Assembly: GCA_003222245.1 (NCBI GenBank)
Contig: QHVH01000013.1
Span: forward strand, 62,001 to 126,000
DNA from: Blastocatellia bacterium AA13
GTDB lineage: Bacteria; Acidobacteriota; Blastocatellia; UBA7656
Reading direction: 5' to 3'
DNA: 64,000 nt
Below the pieces are notes generated by a model. The model was not told the DNA's origin, made no database searches, and was given only the letters and a program-made list of their open reading frames with translations. This document shows positions 59,819 to 64,000 of the stretch, piece after piece. Each line of letters opens with the position of its first letter. The first letter of the stretch is position 1. Both the position numbers and the translations under genes were made by a program.

Positions 59819-62800
59819 TCAAAAGTCTTCGTCCTGGTTGAGCCTCTTGCCTTTCTTACGGCCGCCCGCGCCGCCGCTCAACTGAGAGAACTGATCGGTC
59901 CCGTAGCTGCCAAGTCCGGCAAGCGTGAACGTAAACGAGAAGTGGCTTTCGCTTCGCAGGCCCGCTTTAAAGGTATTGTAGTTGAATTGCAAGCCGCAGC
60001 AGTCCCATGCATAGCCGAGGTAGCTCCGCGTATTGGTCGGCCGCCCCTTCGAAATCTCAGTGGGAGTTGTGAAGCGATCCGTAAAATCGTATCCAAGACG
60101 CGCGCCGCCGTACATTCCTCGAAACTCGTTGCCCACCCGCAGATTCGCGAACACCTGATCACCCGCGAATGTTCCCGCCTCGAATCGATTCGGCTCCAGC
60201 TCGATCCGCTTCGACAGATACCAGCTAGCTGAAACAGTCACTTTCTCGTTTCGCATGCCTCCTGAAACCACCACGTTTCGAATCGGCCCCTGGTCCCCGA
60301 TGTCCATTCTTAAATCCGCGAATATAGTCGAGAGCGGCCGATAGCGAACCGCTACGTTCACGGGCGAGAAGCTTCTGATGTGCCCGCCGTAGCTGAAGCC
60401 GGAGAGCGTATCGATCGGATCGAACTGATTGCGCCTTCCTTCAGCCAGCGCGCCGCCAAAGTCACGGTCGAAGAAATATTTTTGCGCGACCTTGACCGTG
60501 AGAAACTCGTAGGCCTGCATCACCGTTTCTTCGTCGCCTGCCTGCGCAATCGCATTGTCGGGCGGTTGCTCTCCCGCCTTGAGCTCCGTCTTTCGATCGA
60601 GGTTTGGGCGGCCGTTCTTGTCGTATTGCGCCTCATCGCGTTGAACCGGCTTGGACTTATCCTGATTCGTCAAGTCGGCCGGCTGTCCGGTCTCGAGCTT
60701 CTGTTTGGTCGCCGGTTTCTCACGAGATTTTTCCTCCTGATTCTCCGGCGCCTTTTCCTGAGTGACAGGCTCGGCCGAAACCCGCTGATCAGGGGGAGTC
60801 TCTTTAGGCGGTTTCGGGCCCTTCCTTTTTTCTCGGGGTCGTTTATCGGGCTGCTCGGGCTCCATTCCGGTGGACTGTCGCAAGCCGCGCCGTCTACGCT
60901 TGCGGCCGATCTCAGATGCGGATTTCGAAATGAAGAAGCGGTTCACTACCGCATACTCGAACTCGTTCGTATTGGCGACCGCATCCCGCTCGTCGAATTT
61001 TATGATCTCATTGAACTCGGGCCCGATGCCGCGAATGAGTCTGTAGGTGAAATAAGGCTCGATCAGATGCCTGAACTTTCTCGTTCCATCCTCGTTGAGA
61101 AAATCCTTTTCAATCGAGGGAGGCCTCACATCCACCGCGAGCTCGGTATAAAACCTCGAGACGTCTCCCGGGATGATCGAATCCAGCACCGTCCGGTCGA
61201 AGAATTTGAAAGCCGGGTTGTATTGCGCGTTCGCCGGATCCAGCCGCGCGTCCCGCGGGTCAAGCGTGAATCGAGACGCGTCGAAGACCGGAATGTTGGG
61301 GTTGATCTTGCTGGTGTAAAACGTCTCCCTCATAGCCAGACTGGGGGTTATCGCGAACCCCGCGACAGTCGCCAGCGGCACGGTGAGCTTGGGTTGAAAA
61401 TCAAATCGCTGAACGCCGGAAGGAGTAACGAGCGTTGAAGTGCCGCCGATCGACTCTTCACGCTTCAGCGCTCCGGCCGACGAATCGAACGACAAATAAA
61501 TGGGCCGGCCGAAGAGGCTCCTGGGATAGCCCGTCAGGTTCATCTCAGGAGCTTGCCGGATCTTTACATCGATGTTGGTTCCGTCCGCGGGTCCGGGCCC
61601 CGGCACGAAGAGCGTAGTAGTCTCATTGCTCGCGAGAAAACTCAGGCTGACCGGGCCGGGATTGTTGCTGGCGTAGAACGTCGATTCTCGCCTCGGGTCT
61701 ATGACCTGGCTTATGTCATCCGAAAAAACCTGTCTGAACGCCAGGCTGCTGACGAGCGATACGTTGCCCACGGCCAGCCATCCGTGCGGAAGATGTTGAA
61801 CGCCGTCTCCGACAAACGCAGTACCACCTTGATTCTCACCCGGAAGTCCAAAGAGCCGATCCTTCACTGAAAAAACGCCGAGCCTCATGTATGACTCTTC
61901 GTCGGTTTGCGCCCGGAACTCCGCGCCCATTCCAATGCCTCGCTGAGTGTAGACATCGCCTCGAAAAGTTATGTCGGCGGAATCCCCCAGAGTCTGGTAG
62001 TACGCGAGCTTGAGCGTCCGTCCCTTCTGATTCGACGTTCCGGTGCTCGGTAGCAGGATGCCCGACTTACGTTCCTTCTTTGTTATCGGAATCCAGGTAA
62101 AAGGAAAGTACAGGATCGGAATCGTCTTCACTTTGAAGACCGACTTGTACAGTTTCAATCGGTCGTCGACCTTCAGCTCCGCGCGCTTCGACCGAAACAC
62201 CCACTTCGGCTCCACGTCCTCACATGCGGTGACGGTCGCATCATAGAGCAGATAAGTTCCAAAGCCGGTTTTTTCTACGCGTTCAGCCGTGAAGTAAACG
62301 TACTCGCCGGTCTCCGTCCTGTTTGTGAATCCCGTCGTCTCCCAAAACGTGCCTTTTCGAGACGACCAGTTGATTTCGGCGCGGTGCGCGGTTACGCGCT
62401 GATCGGGCCCCTGATCGAAGACGACGTTGCCATCGGCAACCATATCCGTTGTCACCGAATTGTAGACAATGTGATCCGCCTGCAGCCGGATGTCTCCCAT
62501 CGTTACGTCTACGTATTCTTCGGCGGTAACGATGTCGCCGTCCTTCGACTGCTTTCCGGATACGATCTCGACCACAGTTTCGATAGCCGGAGCGCTGCTT
62601 TTCTGCGAATCGGCTCCGGTCTTCTTGCCGTTGCTTGCAAGCTCGGCCTGTTCCGCGCGACGCTCTTTCTTCCGCTCGGCCTTATTGGATTCCTGTGTAT
62701 CCGCGGCGTCGGCCGGAATAACTATTCCGGTGGGAGTAATCGTCTCATCGCGCTGCTTCTTCGCATCGCTCTGATTCTTTTTTATCTGTTGAAGAAGCCC

Positions 62801-62896
62801 GGTGTATTGCCCGAAAGCGGCCGCGAAAGCCGATTCCATCGTAGACGCAATCAGTATTAGTAGGAGTAAGACCCGCGTGCTGGACCTGTGAATCAT
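59819..62896 (-). CDS. lptD: LPS-assembly protein LptD
   Basis: About 1025 residues from MIHRSSTRVLLLLILIASTM (signal peptide ending in SAFAAA). An OstA-like beta-jellyroll (about 110-240) contains DIRLQADHIVYNSVTTDMVA and VFDQGPDQRVTAHRAEINWS; the LptD barrel follows with the characteristic YFPFTWIPITKKERKSGILL near 275 and repeated barrel strands, ending near FTFTLAGLGSYGTDQFSQL. LptD with LptE inserts LPS into the outer leaflet, so the host is a true LPS-bearing diderm or close to one. Two features are unusual: a charged Pro/Glu/Lys-rich insertion of over 100 residues (about 680-800) inside the barrel, and a basic KKGKRLNQDEDF tail. An ATG at 62950 would place 18 residues before the signal peptide. 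Confidence 0.9.
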   Translation of the reverse strand: MIHRSSTRVLLLLILIASTMESAFAAAFGQYTGLLQQIKKNQSDAKKQRDETITPTGIVIPADAADTQESNKAERKKERRAEQAELASNGKKTGADSQKSSAPAIETVVEIVSGKQSKDGDIVTAEEYVDVTMGDIRLQADHIVYNSVTTDMVADGNVVFDQGPDQRVTAHRAEINWSSRKGTFWETTGFTNRTETGEYVYFTAERVEKTGFGTYLLYDATVTACEDVEPKWVFRSKRAELKVDDRLKLYKSVFKVKTIPILYFPFTWIPITKKERKSGILLPSTGTSNQKGRTLKLAYYQTLGDSADITFRGDVYTQRGIGMGAEFRAQTDEESYMRLGVFSVKDRLFGLPGENQGGTAFVGDGVQHLPHGWLAVGNVSLVSSLAFRQVFSDDISQVIDPRRESTFYASNNPGPVSLSFLASNETTTLFVPGPGPADGTNIDVKIRQAPEMNLTGYPRSLFGRPIYLSFDSSAGALKREESIGGTSTLVTPSGVQRFDFQPKLTVPLATVAGFAITPSLAMRETFYTSKINPNIPVFDASRFTLDPRDARLDPANAQYNPAFKFFDRTVLDSIIPGDVSRFYTELAVDVRPPSIEKDFLNEDGTRKFRHLIEPYFTYRLIRGIGPEFNEIIKFDERDAVANTNEFEYAVVNRFFISKSASEIGRKRRRRGLRQSTGMEPEQPDKRPREKRKGPKPPKETPPDQRVSAEPVTQEKAPENQEEKSREKPATKQKLETGQPADLTNQDKSKPVQRDEAQYDKNGRPNLDRKTELKAGEQPPDNAIAQAGDEETVMQAYEFLTVKVAQKYFFDRDFGGALAEGRRNQFDPIDTLSGFSYGGHIRSFSPVNVAVRYRPLSTIFADLRMDIGDQGPIRNVVVSGGMRNEKVTVSASWYLSKRIELEPNRFEAGTFAGDQVFANLRVGNEFRGMYGGARLGYDFTDRFTTPTEISKGRPTNTRSYLGYAWDCCGLQFNYNTFKAGLRSESHFSFTFTLAGLGSYGTDQFSQLSGGAGGRKKGKRLNQDEDF

Positions 62897-63050
62897 TGAA
62901 AAAGGGAGCCTCCGAAACGCGTCCCAGCGAGGAGATTCGGATACTATCACGCGATTTTCGATTCCGCCAACGTCGCCAGTTTGCCAAGACCTTTGACAGT
63001 TTTTCTGTTGCCGGTCGTGATTAAGAGCGCCGTTTTGTTATGATCGCGAA

Positions 63051-64000
63051 ATGTCTGCTATCAATCGAGTCAAAGACACTTTAATAGGACACCCGCGGAG
63101 GGTGCGGCGGTTTTTCGCGGGACTCGGGCCGGGATTGATCACAGGCGCCGCTGATGACGATCCGTCCGGCATCTCGACTTACTCGGTCACTGGCGCGGCA
63201 TTCGGCTACCATCAACTGTGGACGGTCATATTTTCTTTTCCAATGATGGCGGCGGTTCAATTGATGTCCGCAAGAGTGGGAATGGTGTCGGGGATGGGGC
63301 TGGCCGGCGTGATCCGCAAGCGCTATCCCAAATGGGTTCTGCTATCGTCCTGCGCGCTGTTGGCGGTAGCCAACACTGTCAACATCGGCGCCGATCTGGG
63401 CGGGATGGCGGCGGCGATGGAGATGATGACGGGCGTTCCCTCGTTTATATGGAATCCTCTCTTCGCCGGTCTAATAGTCGTGCTGATGATCTGGTCGCGC
63501 TACCGGTACATAGCTCGCGTCTTTAAATGGCTGACTCTCGTGTTGTTCGCATATGTAATCTCCGCATTCCTTGCTCACCCTCACTGGGGAGACGTTCTAT
63601 TCTCTACGCTCATTCCGCAGATCGATTTTACAAGACAATATCTGGCGACATTCGTTGCCATCCTGGGAACTACGATCTCTCCATATTTATTTTTCTGGCA
63701 GGCCGCGCAGGAGGTCGAGGAAGAACGAGCCAAAGGCAGGCGCACTATAAAATCTAGAAAAGGCGCTACAGACAATGAGATCCGTCATTGCCACGCGGAT
63801 GTTCTGACTGGAATGGCGTTCGCTGGAATCGTGATGTATTTCATCATCCTGACCACCGGCGCTACGCTGTACATCAGCGGCGAGCGCAATATCGAAACCG
63901 CGCGGCAGGCGGCGGAAGCATTAAGACCGCTGGCGGGCTCGGCTGCCTATCTTTTATTCACCATCGGAATCGTGGGGACGGGTATGCTCGGAGTTCCCGT
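63051..64000 (+). CDS. NRAMP-family divalent metal transporter (cut by window end)
   Basis: The frame from the ATG at 63051 runs off the window after about 316 residues. It reads MSAINRVKDTLIG, then FFAGLGPGLITGAADDDPSG where DDDPSG is the helix-1 metal-binding motif (DPGN in most NRAMPs), then ANTVNIGADLGGMAAAMEMM, WSRYRYIARVFKWLTLVLFA and TTISPYLFFWQAAQEVEEE in the later helices; the MPH-type methionine of helix 6 is not obvious here. NRAMP proteins import Mn2+ or Fe2+ with protons. The DPSG variant and the EEE.RAKGRR loop suggest the Mn/Mg-like bacterial subgroup often annotated as MntH-like. A regular start codon but no strong ribosome site precedes it. Confidence 0.85.
   Translation, partial: MSAINRVKDTLIGHPRRVRRFFAGLGPGLITGAADDDPSGISTYSVTGAAFGYHQLWTVIFSFPMMAAVQLMSARVGMVSGMGLAGVIRKRYPKWVLLSSCALLAVANTVNIGADLGGMAAAMEMMTGVPSFIWNPLFAGLIVVLMIWSRYRYIARVFKWLTLVLFAYVISAFLAHPHWGDVLFSTLIPQIDFTRQYLATFVAILGTTISPYLFFWQAAQEVEEERAKGRRTIKSRKGATDNEIRHCHADVLTGMAFAGIVMYFIILTTGATLYISGERNIETARQAAEALRPLAGSAAYLLFTIGIVGTGMLGVP

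Noticed and set aside
60380-61438. 352-residue plus-strand frame opposite lptD
   Set aside because: Antisense to the LptD barrel coding sequence; Leu/Arg-rich shadow translation without a family.

Overview
The window reads as chromosomal DNA of a diderm, moderately GC-rich heterotroph. The best guess is Acidobacteriota, probably class Blastocatellia or a close relative. This is an inference from gene style: a tricorn-like secreted protease, a very large sortilin/VPS10 beta-propeller protein, many TPR proteins, LptD, a TonB-type barrel, a five-GAF hybrid kinase and a MoaD-MoaE fusion. No rRNA is present to settle it. Housekeeping genes (glnE, gyrA, ileS, lptD, tRNA-Glu, molybdopterin synthase) alternate with accessory islands; I see no prophage, insertion sequence or CRISPR array.

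Layout. 1-2.0 kb: end of a membrane glycosyltransferase, a decaying toxin-antitoxin locus on the minus strand, a 19-bp tandem repeat and tRNA-Glu(CTC). 2.2-10.7 kb: glnE, a JAMM protease followed by a MoaD-MoaE fusion, a membrane TPR protein, gyrA and a stand-alone SpoT-like HD hydrolase. 10.7-21.2 kb: two copies of a divergent TPR-protein/small-secreted-peptide pair, flanking a divergent HTH pair, a 17-bp x 6 tandem repeat and a two-gene signalling operon (REC-HD-GYP and a five-GAF, two-PAS hybrid kinase). 21.5-26.8 kb: a GntR regulator divergent from a gallate/protocatechuate-type ring-cleavage operon. 27.0-29.0 kb: a phosphohexomutase broken by an internal deletion. 29.1-31.1 kb: a TIR-phosphoribosyltransferase fusion overlapping an inositol-monophosphatase-like gene. 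31.8-38.9 kb: a tricorn-like protease, a small membrane protein, a DUF2071 pseudogene, a TPR protein and a secreted helical protein. 39-46.9 kb: ileS, an outer-membrane receptor, a LysR regulator and a secreted transglutaminase-like protein. 47.0-50.7 kb: a sulfur-assimilation operon (SUMT, PAPS/APS reductase, siroheme sulfite/nitrite reductase) preceded by a strong promoter, a Cys-rich leader peptide and a terminator. 50.9-64 kb: exported superoxide dismutase, VPS10-like protein, MFS transporter, two small secreted proteins, PLP dehydratase with a DNA methyltransferase, lptD, and the start of an NRAMP transporter.

Best candidates for undescribed biology: (1) the duplicated TPR-protein/secreted-peptide pair, whose layout recalls peptide-TPR communication systems of Firmicutes but in an unrelated phylum; (2) the TIR-PRTase/IMPase two-gene unit, a possible NAD-based immune module; (3) the CICC leader peptide with mutually exclusive hairpins ahead of the sulfur operon, a likely cysteine attenuator; (4) the JAMM protease next to a MoaD-MoaE fusion that needs cleavage after its internal Gly-Gly. 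Three genes (Phd/YefM antitoxin, phosphohexomutase, DUF2071) show internal indels or deletions, which may be real decay or assembly errors.
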